Positions 49,644 to 59,548 of a stretch of DNA of 61,466 nucleotides are shown here, in pieces. The position numbers and the translations under genes were made by a program. Positions within the stretch are counted from its first letter, which is position 1; every line of letters begins with the position of its first letter. Source of the stretch: Ramicandelaber brevisporus (Eukaryota; Kickxellomycota; Ramicandelaberales; Ramicandelaberaceae); NCBI GenBank assembly GCA_025201865.1, contig MU602696.1, positions 1 through 61,466 of the forward strand, written 5' to 3'. A model generated the notes under the pieces. That model was not told the DNA's origin and made no database searches. It was given only the letters and a program-made list of their open reading frames with translations.

Positions 49644-51152
49644 ATGTTCCTCGGCAAGCTCAAGTCCAAAGGTCACCGCGGCTGGTACTCACTCACCAGC
49701 CACTTCCGCTCTGAGCAGAAGTCCGCAGCAGCCGCTGATGGGAATCTTTTTCCTCTGCCGCTGGAGCTGGTCGAGGAAATCGCTTTGTACTTTACACGCT
49801 CGGAGGCCGCCAAGGTACTCACCGTTAACAGTGTATTTCACGACGCCTTTTCTCACTCAGTCTGGTCGTACGTCTATCTCAGAGACTGGAATGCTCATCT
49901 CATCCCGAAATCTGCCTGGAAGAAGTACGGTCATTTGGTGTGCACTGCCGCCGTTGCTTTGGAGAAGAACCACACGCTGCCTGCCATTTCGATGCCCAAT
50001 CTCGTTGAGCTTGACATATATATCAACAGCCAATCTCTCCGTCTTTTCGAGCGTGCCAAGCTACCACACTTACGTCGCTTATACATGTTGTTGGATTATG
50101 GCAAATGGACTCGTGCTGATTTCAAGACGGGAGTGGAACTTGCTCAGCGCCTCAAACGAACTGGACAGCCAGTGGAAGTCGGATGGAGAGTGTGTGCCAT
50201 GACATATGACAATATGCTCATCTTGGATGAGATGCTTGGCATGGCAGGTGATACAGCATTCGATTCTCTCTGGCTTATGACAATGCTCATATCCGGCCCT
50301 GTTACCACACTGTCGCACCTGCCGAAGCTTGCTTCCCTGCTTAATATAATGACATACTCTCGTGCAAGCGTATTTCACACCATATTTGGCAGTGATACCA
50401 GTCTGATTTTCCCCCAGCTTGAACTCTTAGAGCTGGATATCTTGAATCTCGCGGATTACAGCATCGGTCCAGATATCATCACTCCACAGCATCTGCCTGC
50501 ACTAAAGAAGTTGTGGCTAGTCACCCTGCAATTCAAGGACCAACAATGGATTTCTAACATCATGAACAGCGGCGAGTGGTCAAACTTGACGGAATTAAAT
50601 CTCTTTGGCTGCACAGACATTTTGGATTTCAAGACGATTGCGGCTCGTACCCCGAATCTGGAGCACCTAAAACTTTCACGTTGCTCTTTCCGCCTGGATA
50701 TTGCAGAAATTGGCTCACTTCTGCCTCGCTTGGAGTACCTATTGCTTGGAGGTTCCATCAAGTTTGAATACGATGTCACTCAAGATCCACGACCGCAGCA
50801 TACCAGTCTCAAAACATTGGAGTTCCAGTATGATTTGTCTTGGCTCGGTGAACAGATAATGTCACTTCCGTTGCTTCAGTTTATCCTTTGTGGAGCACCA
50901 AATCTCGAGTCACTTGGAGTGTATGGCTGTGGCGTGTCGATGGACGATCTGAAGACGCTGAGTGGCCATGCGAACCCGAGTGTGCGCACTCTTCACATCG
51001 AGTCTACCGAGAAGAGATTTAACAGCGATAGCGTGGCGGCCATGGTTGCTCTCTTCCCGAACTTGAAGAAGTATATATTCACGGACAGGGAACACACGAC
51101 TGATGCAGGAGAACTCCTTGGCCGTAGATCTGTCGGTTTCCGTACCAGATGA
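49644..51152 (+). CDS. F-box/LRR protein, paralogue C, altered C-terminus
   Basis: A 502-residue paralogue starting MFLGKLKSKGHRGW, with an F-box-like motif (FPLPLELVEEIALYF, LTVNSVFHDAFSHSVW) and LRRs holding one 24-residue unit (LEHLKLSRCSFRLDIAEIGSLLPR begins with this). Homology to A and B holds up to about base 51095 (TDREH). After that the frame ends in an unrelated tail (TTDAGELLGRRSVGFRTR). The expected family ending (ARKVL..QHPNLEFDF) is found 235 bases further downstream as a detached piece at 51331-51396. So the last part was displaced by an insertion or rearrangement. The protein may still work, because F-box and LRRs are intact. Confidence 0.8.
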   Translation: MFLGKLKSKGHRGWYSLTSHFRSEQKSAAAADGNLFPLPLELVEEIALYFTRSEAAKVLTVNSVFHDAFSHSVWSYVYLRDWNAHLIPKSAWKKYGHLVCTAAVALEKNHTLPAISMPNLVELDIYINSQSLRLFERAKLPHLRRLYMLLDYGKWTRADFKTGVELAQRLKRTGQPVEVGWRVCAMTYDNMLILDEMLGMAGDTAFDSLWLMTMLISGPVTTLSHLPKLASLLNIMTYSRASVFHTIFGSDTSLIFPQLELLELDILNLADYSIGPDIITPQHLPALKKLWLVTLQFKDQQWISNIMNSGEWSNLTELNLFGCTDILDFKTIAARTPNLEHLKLSRCSFRLDIAEIGSLLPRLEYLLLGGSIKFEYDVTQDPRPQHTSLKTLEFQYDLSWLGEQIMSLPLLQFILCGAPNLESLGVYGCGVSMDDLKTLSGHANPSVRTLHIESTEKRFNSDSVAAMVALFPNLKKYIFTDREHTTDAGELLGRRSVGFRTR

Positions 51153-51330
51153 TATGGAGCCCCTTTAATAAACAAGGCCGCAAGAACGACCGCTGACTTA
51201 AGATCGAATTGAATCAACCTGCTCGACGGATGTCTAGAGGTTCGGTATCTTTCTTCCCCACTTCCTTTACTACTTTACAGTTTTAAATATCATTGCTTGT
51301 AATAGCTCTAATTTCGAGCTGACTTGCGTA

Positions 51331-51396
51331 AAGGCTCGTAAAGTGCTTCTAGATCAACATCCCAATCTCGAATTTGATTTCCTTCCTTCTGATTAA
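51331..51396 (+). pseudogene. Detached F-box/LRR C-terminal fragment
   Basis: Twenty-one codons plus a stop encode KARKVLLDQHPNLEFDFLPS and one more residue, equivalent to the last residues of paralogues A and B (ARKVLPxQHPNLEFDFYP). It is the missing end of paralogue C, or the remnant of another copy. Confidence 0.75.
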
Positions 51397-51452
51397 TTTG
51401 TATTTTTTGTTTTAAATCATTCACTCTTTGCGATCTAGCTTGCTTACCACCT

Positions 51453-51630
51453 ATTTATATGCAATTGGGCAAAGCAAGAACATTATGTACCATATCCAGC
51501 TAACACCCTCGAAGTACTGATGTCGCTGTTTCCAAACGTAACTCATATTCGAGCTGGGGGGGGTGATATTGGCAGTCAACAGAAGCTGCGAGACTTGTAT
51601 CCTAAAGTAAAAATTACATTTATTAGTTGA
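51453..51630 (+). pseudogene. Second, more diverged F-box/LRR 3' fragment
   Basis: An open stretch ending at TGA 51630 reads TLEVLMSLFPNVTHIRAGGG and then QQKLRDLYPKVKITFIS. This follows the pattern of the family C-terminus (VAAMVAFFPNLKxxxxxD, RKVLPxQHPNLEFDF). A run of eight Gs (51556-51563) sits in it. There is no N-terminal part, so it is the tail of a lost paralogue. Confidence 0.55.
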
Positions 51631-51702
51631 ATCTATTATCTTTATTCTTAAGCTGAGTTTGATTTTAAGTTGAGTTATTATTGTGAGAAAGTACATTAAG
51701 CT

Positions 51703-54700
51703 TTAAAGATAATTCTGCAGCCAATAGAGCATCAGCGTGTCTAAATGAATATTCGATTCATGGCTCTTAAACCCATGTCTCTCGCCATGGAACGGTTGCA
51801 ATGTATGCGGTTTGCCCAGCTTGACCAATTCAGCCGACAGTTTCATAGAGTGTTCAATCTGCACGTTTTCATCTTGGTCGCCATGCACAATCAACACGCG
51901 GTTTGGCTCATTTGGAAACAGCGGTGCATCAACCAGCACAGAGCTAGCACGATACCGGGCAGCTACAGCAGGATCTTTAGTGGAAGGAACACCGAGATAG
52001 CGCTCGGTGTAAGCAGTATCGTACAGCATCCAATCAGTGACCGGAGAACCTGCAATGGCCATCTTAAAGGTATGGGGATGGTGAGCAATGCACTTGAGAG
52101 CAAGGTAACCACCATACGACCAGCCATAGACTGCAACTCGCTCAAAGTCCAATGACTTGGCAAACTGCATCACCGATCCATCAACTTCAGTCTCGTTCTT
52201 TGAATGCGCAACGGATTGGAGCCAGTTCAGGGCTTGGACTTGATCAGCAGCCTCGTTGACACCCAGATATGGCATAGTGATTTGCGACTCAAACTCGTGG
52301 CCACGGTTGGCTGAGCCGCGGCCATCCACACACAGCACTGCGAAACCAGCATTGTAAACGGCCATAATTGAGCGGATATGGCGTGGAAACTTGAACTCGT
52401 TTGTAACCAGTTGACCTCGCGGACCGCCGTAAACTTCGACCAATATGGGCAGTTTCTGTTGAGAGTACATGTATCGCTGAGGGAGCATGATCATGGCATG
52501 CAGATGAGTGCCATCGGATGTGGGGAATGTGAAATGTTCGATGATAGGAAGATAGTGGCTGGAGATGTGACGGAAACGGACAGACTCTGCGGTGCGCGTC
52601 ATGTCGATCACAGTAGAGTCAGCGGTGGTAGAAATGGCTGCATTTGTAGTTGCAGCAGTAGGGCGGGAAGAGGGGTTATGAGATAGTCGAATGTTGATGA
52701 CGTTGGAAGGGAGGATGAAGCTAGCAATGGTGGATGATGGAGTAGAGTCGAAGATGATGTGTGAAACGTAGTGAGATTGAGGGGAGTTAAGGTTGGACAT
52801 TGTCCCAAAGAATGTGGACTTGTCGTCGCTGAATTCAATTGAACTGTGGCTGTAGCCAAGTCGAGTGAGTCTGATGATATTGCCAGACTGTTGTTGCTGC
52901 TGTTGTTGTTGCTGCTGATATTCTGTTGAATAAGAAATAACGTACATGTGCTGCTCGAGAGGAGTCTCGCGGCAAGCCATAAAATACACAAGTTGTCGAT
53001 GATGATCAACAACTACAGAGCCGTCAATAACCGGCCAGTCACCGCAGGTTACCGCTGTCATCGACCATGATCGAGATGAGCGCTGTTTGTTGATGAGATA
53101 AATATGCGCAAACCCAGTGGGTAGCTCAGATACCATCAAAAAGCTGGTCTCGTCAGCTGCTGCTGAATCGGGCAGAAAATGGCATGTGCCAAGGACATTG
53201 ATCCAGGTAACTGGCGCAGGACTAGACTCCTCAAACAGAATCTCAATTCGGCTGCTGGCTTCTGTTGGACTGTCGCATGATGTTGGAACGCGAATCCGCA
53301 AGAAGTCATCACAGCCGTCGGCTATAGAATCAACTGGCACAAAGAGAGACAGAGGAATGCGCACGACAGCCCTCCTCGTTTGCTTCCGATTCATAATCAT
53401 TGCCCAGCATGCATCTCCGCTTGGCATCCACCCAAACCGAACGAGATACTCCATCCACGGAAACACATCCATGAGCTGATGTCCCGGCAATAAACGTCGC
53501 ATCCATGAGAGTTCCGCTACCGGATCAACTTCAATAATCCGCAGTTCGACAGTTGCATTCGCTGTGCCAGGTCGCGGGTATCTGTGAATCTCATCCTGCT
53601 CTGATGCCGAGTTGATGTTGCTTGCTGTTGACGAAGGCGAAGGTGAGATGTTGACAACATTGACACGGGATTCATCAACTCTGGTGCACAAGATGCGCTC
53701 CATTTGCACAGTGCGGCGTCCACCTGGAGAGTCAGACCTCCTTGGCTGAGATGGAGACCATTGGAATCCGGTGAATCGCTGAAACTCTTCTTGCATCACA
53801 AACTCAGCTGTTCCATAAGAGATGCCTGGCTGGCTGGCATATGTGAGCCGGTGCGGCATGTCGCTGGATGGATGCATGACCCACAAGTCGTGCTCATACA
53901 CATAGGCAGTAGTGTCGCCCTTGATTTGAGGGGAAATGAACTCGCTGTAGTCTGTGCACACTGGACCTGCATTGCTGCAGCTTAGCTGTGGTGTGGATCG
54001 TACCTGTGACTCATCAGCAGTAGTCAGCTGTGCAAGAACCCATTGGTCAGAGACTGCTGGTCTACCATTGTCATTGCTACTGTTGCTGCTGGGACTCAAT
54101 GTGACCAACATTTGTGACGAGCCTGATTCACGAACACATGATTCGACGCCGTTTGATGTCCACAGCCGCTGTCTCTCCAACATGAGTTCCTTCTCTCGCA
54201 GACCAGACCGTGTTGGACTTGATCCCTGTGCACCATTATTGTTGTTGCTGCTGCTGTTGTTGTTGTTGTTGCTGATGCTACTGCTACATATCGATGATGG
54301 GGACGGCGAACGTGGTAGCGAGCAAGGGATCAGTGTCGGTCGAATGATGTTCCTCGCAGCTGCGACGAGAATCCTGAATCCATTAAGCTGACTGGCATCA
54401 ACCGTCTGCGCATCAGCTAACAATGCACTGTCCAGCGGCGGGATGTGAGCGCCAAACAATGCCTCGCGTCTGCTCAATTCGTTGCCAACGTAAACAATCG
54501 CTTTTGTAGCTCCCGAAGAGGAAGAAGAGGAAGCGGAAGACTCCAAGAAAGTTACATGGTGGAGATGGTTTGGCCAGATCTGGACCAGCTGGCGGCAAAC
54601 GTCCAGAACGTTGGTTCGAATGGATGTCCAGCTGACCAATGAGGTGGAGCGAGGGTCACGTGAGTCAGTTGGACCGGGCTCTTTCTCGTCCAACTTGCGA

Positions 54701-54708
54701 GGAAGCAT
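51703..54708 (-). CDS. Dipeptidyl peptidase, S9B family (DPP8/9-like)
   Basis: A 1001-residue serine peptidase that removes Xaa-Pro dipeptides from N-termini. The C-terminal alpha/beta hydrolase domain has the nucleophile elbow GWSYGGYLALK (Ser864), the Asp in VLIVHGDQDENVQIEHS, and the His in FHGERHGFKSHE. The upstream beta-propeller holds RQLVYFMACRETPLEQHMYV, which matches the cytosolic DPP8/DPP9 group; ISYGTAEFVMQEEFQRFTGF carries the Glu-Glu pair of S9B enzymes that binds the substrate N-terminus. It has no signal or membrane segment, as in DPP8/9 and unlike DPP4/Ste13. Ser/Asn and poly-Q inserts account for the added length. ATG 54708; upstream codons in frame are not ATG. Confidence 0.9.
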   Translation of the reverse strand: MLPRKLDEKEPGPTDSRDPRSTSLVSWTSIRTNVLDVCRQLVQIWPNHLHHVTFLESSASSSSSSGATKAIVYVGNELSRREALFGAHIPPLDSALLADAQTVDASQLNGFRILVAAARNIIRPTLIPCSLPRSPSPSSICSSSISNNNNNSSSNNNNGAQGSSPTRSGLREKELMLERQRLWTSNGVESCVRESGSSQMLVTLSPSSNSSNDNGRPAVSDQWVLAQLTTADESQVRSTPQLSCSNAGPVCTDYSEFISPQIKGDTTAYVYEHDLWVMHPSSDMPHRLTYASQPGISYGTAEFVMQEEFQRFTGFQWSPSQPRRSDSPGGRRTVQMERILCTRVDESRVNVVNISPSPSSTASNINSASEQDEIHRYPRPGTANATVELRIIEVDPVAELSWMRRLLPGHQLMDVFPWMEYLVRFGWMPSGDACWAMIMNRKQTRRAVVRIPLSLFVPVDSIADGCDDFLRIRVPTSCDSPTEASSRIEILFEESSPAPVTWINVLGTCHFLPDSAAADETSFLMVSELPTGFAHIYLINKQRSSRSWSMTAVTCGDWPVIDGSVVVDHHRQLVYFMACRETPLEQHMYVISYSTEYQQQQQQQQQQSGNIIRLTRLGYSHSSIEFSDDKSTFFGTMSNLNSPQSHYVSHIIFDSTPSSTIASFILPSNVINIRLSHNPSSRPTAATTNAAISTTADSTVIDMTRTAESVRFRHISSHYLPIIEHFTFPTSDGTHLHAMIMLPQRYMYSQQKLPILVEVYGGPRGQLVTNEFKFPRHIRSIMAVYNAGFAVLCVDGRGSANRGHEFESQITMPYLGVNEAADQVQALNWLQSVAHSKNETEVDGSVMQFAKSLDFERVAVYGWSYGGYLALKCIAHHPHTFKMAIAGSPVTDWMLYDTAYTERYLGVPSTKDPAVAARYRASSVLVDAPLFPNEPNRVLIVHGDQDENVQIEHSMKLSAELVKLGKPHTLQPFHGERHGFKSHESNIHLDTLMLYWLQNYL

Positions 54709-55132
54709 CACTGCAGAAAGCACAGGAAGGTGACAAACAATATTAGTAACAATGGTAGTGGGAATAGAAAGGGAAGGAGGGTATACAACAGACGTGAGGT
54801 GCAGGCAGCAACAGCACGTGAGCGGAGAAGGCAGGAAGATAGGCAGGCAGATAGGCAGAGAGGATATGCAGGTGGAGCAGGGAGAGGAGTCGAGGAGTGA
54901 CAGTGATAATAGTCAGCAGTGGGAGTGCTTGGAGTGAAGTGGAGAGTTTGGAGTTTGGAGTTTGGGAGTTGGGAGTAAAGAGATGGCTTGGCTGGTTGTT
55001 TGAGCAAACAAAGCATCTCGATTTGGCTGGCTCCGGGTGTGTGTGTCTCTCTCTCTTTGCTGAAAGTTCACCGTGCACGTAGATCCGACTAGCAACAACA
55101 ATAACAGCAGCAACAGCAACTATAGGAAGAAG
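54709..55132. other. Divergent region DPP8/9-like / hydrolase
   Basis: A 424-base head-to-head gap with a CACGTG site at 54815-54820, GCAGGCAGATAGG-type repeats (54835-54862), and a GTTTGGA array (54942-54975). A CAACAATAA-type leader precedes the hydrolase. ORFs on the minus strand here are Cys/Ser low-complexity readings and are not called. Confidence 0.5.
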
Positions 55133-56269
55133 ATGCATCTGCTTCTCGTCTGGGTTCACGGGTTCAAGGGGTCCGAGATGACGTTTGAGGACTTCCCGGA
55201 AAGACTCCAGATGATACTGACAAACACACTGCCTGGCGCAGACGTTGAGTCGATTGTGTATCCACGGTTCGAAACAAGAGGCTCGTTCGAGGATGCCGTG
55301 AATGCGTTTGTTCAGTGGCTTGGAGCCCAGGTACAGGTATTGCGTCGGAGGGATCCATCCTGCCAAGTTGGTATCGTACTCTTGGGCCACTCGATGGGCG
55401 GTATTGTGGCAGCTGATGCCTCGTTCCTCATCAACAAGAAGCTGAATGCAACAACCGCAACAGCAACAGCAACGACAGCGACAGATACAGCAACGAGCAA
55501 CAGTAACGATTCTACAATGGAAGCAGCAAGTGGTCCGTGGAATCCAACAAACACCGAAATCCTGGCTGTGCTTGCATTTGATACGCCGTACTTTGGAGTC
55601 AGTCCAAGTCTTTTGACAGAAACGGCTACTGAGCATGCCGCACGAGCCATCGACACTTTCCAAGGAATGGCGAGCCAAGGAGCTGCTGTTGCTGGTCTGT
55701 TTGGAGCATTGCGAACATCATTCTTTGGCGTAAATGCCGCCTCGACTGCCACATCTAGTGCCACTGCTACCTCTGCTGCTGCACCTACACCTACACCTCC
55801 ATCTCGTAGCCAAACCGCAACCCCGGCAGCCGGCACGTCCCTTGCCACCAAGCTGGCAGTCGGTGGCGCCGCAATAGCACTGAGTGCGGTTGCAGGTGTC
55901 CTCGCTCGCGACCACATCACAACAGCCACAAGCTGGGTTGGCGATCACATTCAGTTCACATCAATTCTCTTTGATCGCGCTGCCATCTCGAAGCGCATGT
56001 CCAATCTAACGTCTGGCGGCCGAACCATCTTCAAATGCTACTACAACAAGCTGGTCAAGAATGGTGACAAGACATTCATCGTCAAGCCACCGCCTGCCAT
56101 GAATCAGTACTTTACAGCGCTGGAATGCAACCACATGGACGAAGTTAAGGCACACACAAAGATGTTTAACGCTGTGGAGACACCAGGGTACTATGCTATG
56201 GCCCAGAACGTTCAGCGATATATCATTGCCATCGTATCTCCAAGACTTCATGCCGCTTCTAACGCTTGA
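55133..56269 (+). CDS. Alpha/beta hydrolase (lipase/PGAP1-like)
   Basis: A 378-residue protein starting MHLLLVWVHGFKGSEMTFED, where the first strand ends in the HG oxyanion motif. The nucleophile elbow is LLGHSMGGIVAADA with Ser87, and LAFDTPYFG gives the strand after it, as in DUF676/PGAP1-like serine esterases. The middle (about 120-270) holds Thr/Ala/Ser low complexity and a hydrophobic stretch (LATKLAVGGAAIALSAVAGV) that could be a membrane segment. The last third (FKCYYNKLVKNGDK, CNHMDEVKAHTKMF) contains the candidate catalytic His (NHMDEV). ATG 55133; earlier codons in frame are not ATG. The substrate is probably a lipid or ester. TEL2 begins 75 bases after its stop. Confidence 0.8.
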   Translation: MHLLLVWVHGFKGSEMTFEDFPERLQMILTNTLPGADVESIVYPRFETRGSFEDAVNAFVQWLGAQVQVLRRRDPSCQVGIVLLGHSMGGIVAADASFLINKKLNATTATATATTATDTATSNSNDSTMEAASGPWNPTNTEILAVLAFDTPYFGVSPSLLTETATEHAARAIDTFQGMASQGAAVAGLFGALRTSFFGVNAASTATSSATATSAAAPTPTPPSRSQTATPAAGTSLATKLAVGGAAIALSAVAGVLARDHITTATSWVGDHIQFTSILFDRAAISKRMSNLTSGGRTIFKCYYNKLVKNGDKTFIVKPPPAMNQYFTALECNHMDEVKAHTKMFNAVETPGYYAMAQNVQRYIIAIVSPRLHAASNA

Positions 56270-56344
56270 TACACATGCACTTTTCTCCACACAGTCTTGA
56301 ATTTTGTTTGCTGTTATTCTTTTTATTGAGTATATAGCGCAGTG

Positions 56345-59300
56345 ATGACGACGAGCAATGAACGAGCACGCGCTGTATTCCAAGTAGTGCGCACTGCGAT
56401 CAGCAGATTGGCAGCAGCAAAGACACACGAGGATATCGACGATGCACTGACCGAGTGCTGTCGCGTTGTAGAAGCTGTTTGCAGGCAGATCGGTTTGTTT
56501 ACCAATGGCGACAATAGTAAGTGCCTCGACACGACGACAGCTGATCTCGCCGACAAAGACATACGCGAGTGCTTCATCGACTCATTCTATGTATTACTAG
56601 TCGGATTGCTCCTTCAAGTTGCCGAGAAACTACAGCAGCGCGACGCTTCAACAGCACTGTTGATGTTGGTGGTATGTCCGCCAGTCGCGACATCTCCATC
56701 AAAGTGCATTGTGCTTGCATTGCAGGCTCTGATGGATGCACTGGGACCATCTGGTATCCGCATGTACAGTACCAATACGCTCCATTTTATTGAATCAGCT
56801 GTGGTCAAGCATATCGAGCAGCTCGACATCTCAAAGCTGATTGATGGCATCTTTGACAGCATCAAAGATAACAGCGATGGTAACAGCGATGGCAACGATG
56901 ATGGTTTAACTTCTATAGATATGCAGCTGATACAGTGGCGATTATTTGCTCAATCCCTTGCTCGCTTACCTGACCGCGCATCAAATGCTTTTGCCGGAAA
57001 AGCTGCGAGTGCTTTATCTCATTCCAATTTTTATCGACCACTGCTGGATTCAGCTCTCAGTGCACTTGGTCGCGCTGATGCACAGCAGTTGTCTGACACT
57101 GGTCCAGCTGTTACAGCAGTGCTATCAACGCTCATTCGTACTGGTCAGTCAAGTGTCATTATTGAGCGGATATCAGACTGCATTAGTGATGCAACAAACG
57201 ATGTGATTATCGCACGGTTGTCGGATGTTGTCTCAGGTCTCGCTTCTGAAGAGCAAATAAACATTGCTCGAGCTCTCTTCAAATACATTCAGCAGCATGC
57301 CTATCGGTTATCAGCAAGTCATCTCCAGAGTTTATTCACTGCAATGCTTTCGAAGTGGTCTGTGGCGAATGCTGATAGCCTACAGAATAACAGTGACCAT
57401 AACCACCTGGCTACGAAGCGAATGGTCGAATTAGCATTGATTGACACTGTCTTGCCTGCAGATACTGTCCGTCAATATGTGATATTCATCGGTGGCATCG
57501 AACAAGCAGACGTCAATCAACCAGTGAGCAACAACAACAACAATTCTGTGCTGGCAGATGTATTTCGAACACTATTGCGCACATGGTCATCACCAACTCT
57601 ATTAGCCCGAGTCACAATGGACAAACTGCTGTCTCTCGCCCAGTCTCTTTGCATTGTAATGGCAGCATTGCAGCATCTGCAGATTGATCCCAAGTCACTC
57701 TTTCCACGCACGGCAATCGCTCTAAACATGACCAACATTGAGTCCTTCATTGATGCTCCAACAGAAGCTGTACGGCTGACTGGCCATGCACTGTGTGAGC
57801 AGCTGACTAAATTCTTGGAACCCACTGGACCCAAGCTGGATTTTGAGCTCAATCGAAGTGATCCCAGCGGCATTGTTGTTCAAATCGATCGACTCTGTGA
57901 CCCAGCTTTGCTATTCAACTATGGAGCTTTGGCAGCTTCTCGGAGATCGTCGATTGACAGTAGTACCACTCTGGTCGACCCTACAGTGTCCGTTCCATCT
58001 GCACCACCGAGCACTGTTGGCTTGAATGACAGCGATAGCGACGCTGATACTTCAGACGATAATGATAATTCAGACGACGACGATGATGAATTACAACCAT
58101 TTGGTACAACTTCGTCCTCAGGTATTGGCCACCGTCCTCGTATCATGCGTGAAGCGGTTGTAGTCACTCCATCGGCCCGAGACTCAGGTGCTACTGACCG
58201 ATATCGACGCATCCGTTCGCCAGGCTACATCTCTGAGTGCCTCGACTACATGAAAGATCCGGAGGCAGATTGGGTAAAAGCCGGACTTGGTCTCAAGGCA
58301 ATTGAACGTCTAATTCGCCTGGGCGATGAGCGTGCCATTGGAGAGCAAGCACTCGAGATTCTGGATAGATTAATGATAATGTCAGCCAGTGGCGCATTTG
58401 TGGATGACGCAGACAAGTTGAGTGTGACGGCAATTAGTACACTCATCGCCAAAGTGCCGTACAAGGTGGCTCCAGCCGTTGTAAATGAAATGTTCTTTTC
58501 GGTGCGAAGATATGGATTGACTGAGAAAATGATTATGCTGGCATGTGTATCAGCAGCTGCAAGGAAGATGACTGGGCAGGACGCTGGTGCATTTTCATCA
58601 CCAAACACAGTCATCACATCAGGACAGCAAAGAAACTTGATCCAAGAAGTTGAACATTCAGAGCAGCAGCAACTGCATTCATCTACACTGCATCAGCCAG
58701 TGCGACCAGCAAACGGCATTGGACGTGGAACTGTCATCAGGACATCGCGACGACTCGAACTGCAGCGTCAGCAGCAGCTTCGGCAGCAACAGCCGAGTGG
58801 CTACATGGTTCATTCAGGCAGCAGCGGTAGCGGCGTACTTTTAACACTCAGCTCAACGTCAGCCTCCGCAGTGGCTCGCAAGACACCAGGCGATGCCGTG
58901 TGTGAATGTTTGCTCGGCCCTCTGGTTCACGGCGGCAGTTCACCGGAGATTGGACAGTACAACGTGTGCGACGAGCCGACTATTCTTGAGCGATACGTGG
59001 CTACGCTGGGAGTGCTGCTGGATGCTGGTCGGCTAAGTGCCAACTTCCCAGCACTAGCTCGAGAAGCATGGTCACTCTGCCTTGATCTACGAGTTGTGTT
59101 GTCCAAGAATCGGTCGAAACCAAGCGGAATCACCCTGGCTGCTTCTGTTGACAGCCAACGTCGTGGTCCGCTGATTACAGTTGTGGGCGAGAGCAGCACG
59201 AACAAGCCAATCATGCCCCCAGCATCAAAGCCAAAGATTGGAGACTTGTTACAGCTTCAGCGAACTAGTTGGCAGACTCTGGACTCTGTAGCCATGTCTT

Positions 59301-59548
59301 CGGTTACATTGGCCATTTGGCGAACAATTCACATCATCGTCAGTGCGCTTTATTCAATGTCCAGCACCAATTCACTTATGGGCAAGCATTATGGCCGGTT
59401 AGTCATTGACACTATCAACTGGGCGAAGGAGTGTCTCGATGCGCCGACCGATCAAGTCCTCCAAGTTGTCGTTGCAAATGTTTGGGAGATACTAAACAAA
59501 GTCATGAAGGCCGAGCACAGCAGTCTTTTGGGCAGCCTTGGTGATTAG
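56345..59548 (+). CDS. TEL2: Telomere length regulation protein TEL2 (TELO2)
   Basis: A 1067-residue alpha-solenoid protein, the core of the TTT complex that, with Hsp90, stabilises PIKK kinases (ATM, ATR, TOR). The best-conserved part, about residues 625-745, matches the TEL2 C-terminal domain: SPGYISECLDYMKDPEADW, AIERLIRLGDERAIGEQALE, ISTLIAKVPYKVAPAVVNEM and KMIMLACVSAAARKMTG. A Ser/Asp-acidic linker precedes it (about 560-585), a feature of TEL2 proteins that carry CK2 sites for R2TP binding. The N-terminal half is helical repeats. The last block (NFPALAREAWSLCLDLR, AIWRTIHIIVSALY, VVANVWEILNKVM) fits the end of the solenoid. ATG 56345 is only 75 bases from the upstream gene's stop codon. 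Confidence 0.85.
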   Translation: MTTSNERARAVFQVVRTAISRLAAAKTHEDIDDALTECCRVVEAVCRQIGLFTNGDNSKCLDTTTADLADKDIRECFIDSFYVLLVGLLLQVAEKLQQRDASTALLMLVVCPPVATSPSKCIVLALQALMDALGPSGIRMYSTNTLHFIESAVVKHIEQLDISKLIDGIFDSIKDNSDGNSDGNDDGLTSIDMQLIQWRLFAQSLARLPDRASNAFAGKAASALSHSNFYRPLLDSALSALGRADAQQLSDTGPAVTAVLSTLIRTGQSSVIIERISDCISDATNDVIIARLSDVVSGLASEEQINIARALFKYIQQHAYRLSASHLQSLFTAMLSKWSVANADSLQNNSDHNHLATKRMVELALIDTVLPADTVRQYVIFIGGIEQADVNQPVSNNNNNSVLADVFRTLLRTWSSPTLLARVTMDKLLSLAQSLCIVMAALQHLQIDPKSLFPRTAIALNMTNIESFIDAPTEAVRLTGHALCEQLTKFLEPTGPKLDFELNRSDPSGIVVQIDRLCDPALLFNYGALAASRRSSIDSSTTLVDPTVSVPSAPPSTVGLNDSDSDADTSDDNDNSDDDDDELQPFGTTSSSGIGHRPRIMREAVVVTPSARDSGATDRYRRIRSPGYISECLDYMKDPEADWVKAGLGLKAIERLIRLGDERAIGEQALEILDRLMIMSASGAFVDDADKLSVTAISTLIAKVPYKVAPAVVNEMFFSVRRYGLTEKMIMLACVSAAARKMTGQDAGAFSSPNTVITSGQQRNLIQEVEHSEQQQLHSSTLHQPVRPANGIGRGTVIRTSRRLELQRQQQLRQQQPSGYMVHSGSSGSGVLLTLSSTSASAVARKTPGDAVCECLLGPLVHGGSSPEIGQYNVCDEPTILERYVATLGVLLDAGRLSANFPALAREAWSLCLDLRVVLSKNRSKPSGITLAASVDSQRRGPLITVVGESSTNKPIMPPASKPKIGDLLQLQRTSWQTLDSVAMSSVTLAIWRTIHIIVSALYSMSSTNSLMGKHYGRLVIDTINWAKECLDAPTDQVLQVVVANVWEILNKVMKAEHSSLLGSLGD

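Larger units (their letters stand above)
51153..51702. other. Region of F-box debris between paralogue C and DPP8/9-like gene
   Basis: A 550-base interval holding the sequence that separates paralogue C from its tail (51096-51330), the detached tail (51331-51396) and the second relic (51453-51630). The separating sequence shows no terminal inverted repeats or duplicated ends that I can see. Confidence 0.55.

Noticed and set aside
54743-55678. 311-codon minus-strand frame, Cys/Ser/Leu-rich
   Set aside because: It is antisense to the alpha/beta hydrolase (clear GHSMGG motif) and to its leader. Composition is explained by the reverse of CAACAA and AGCAGC repeats, with no domain.
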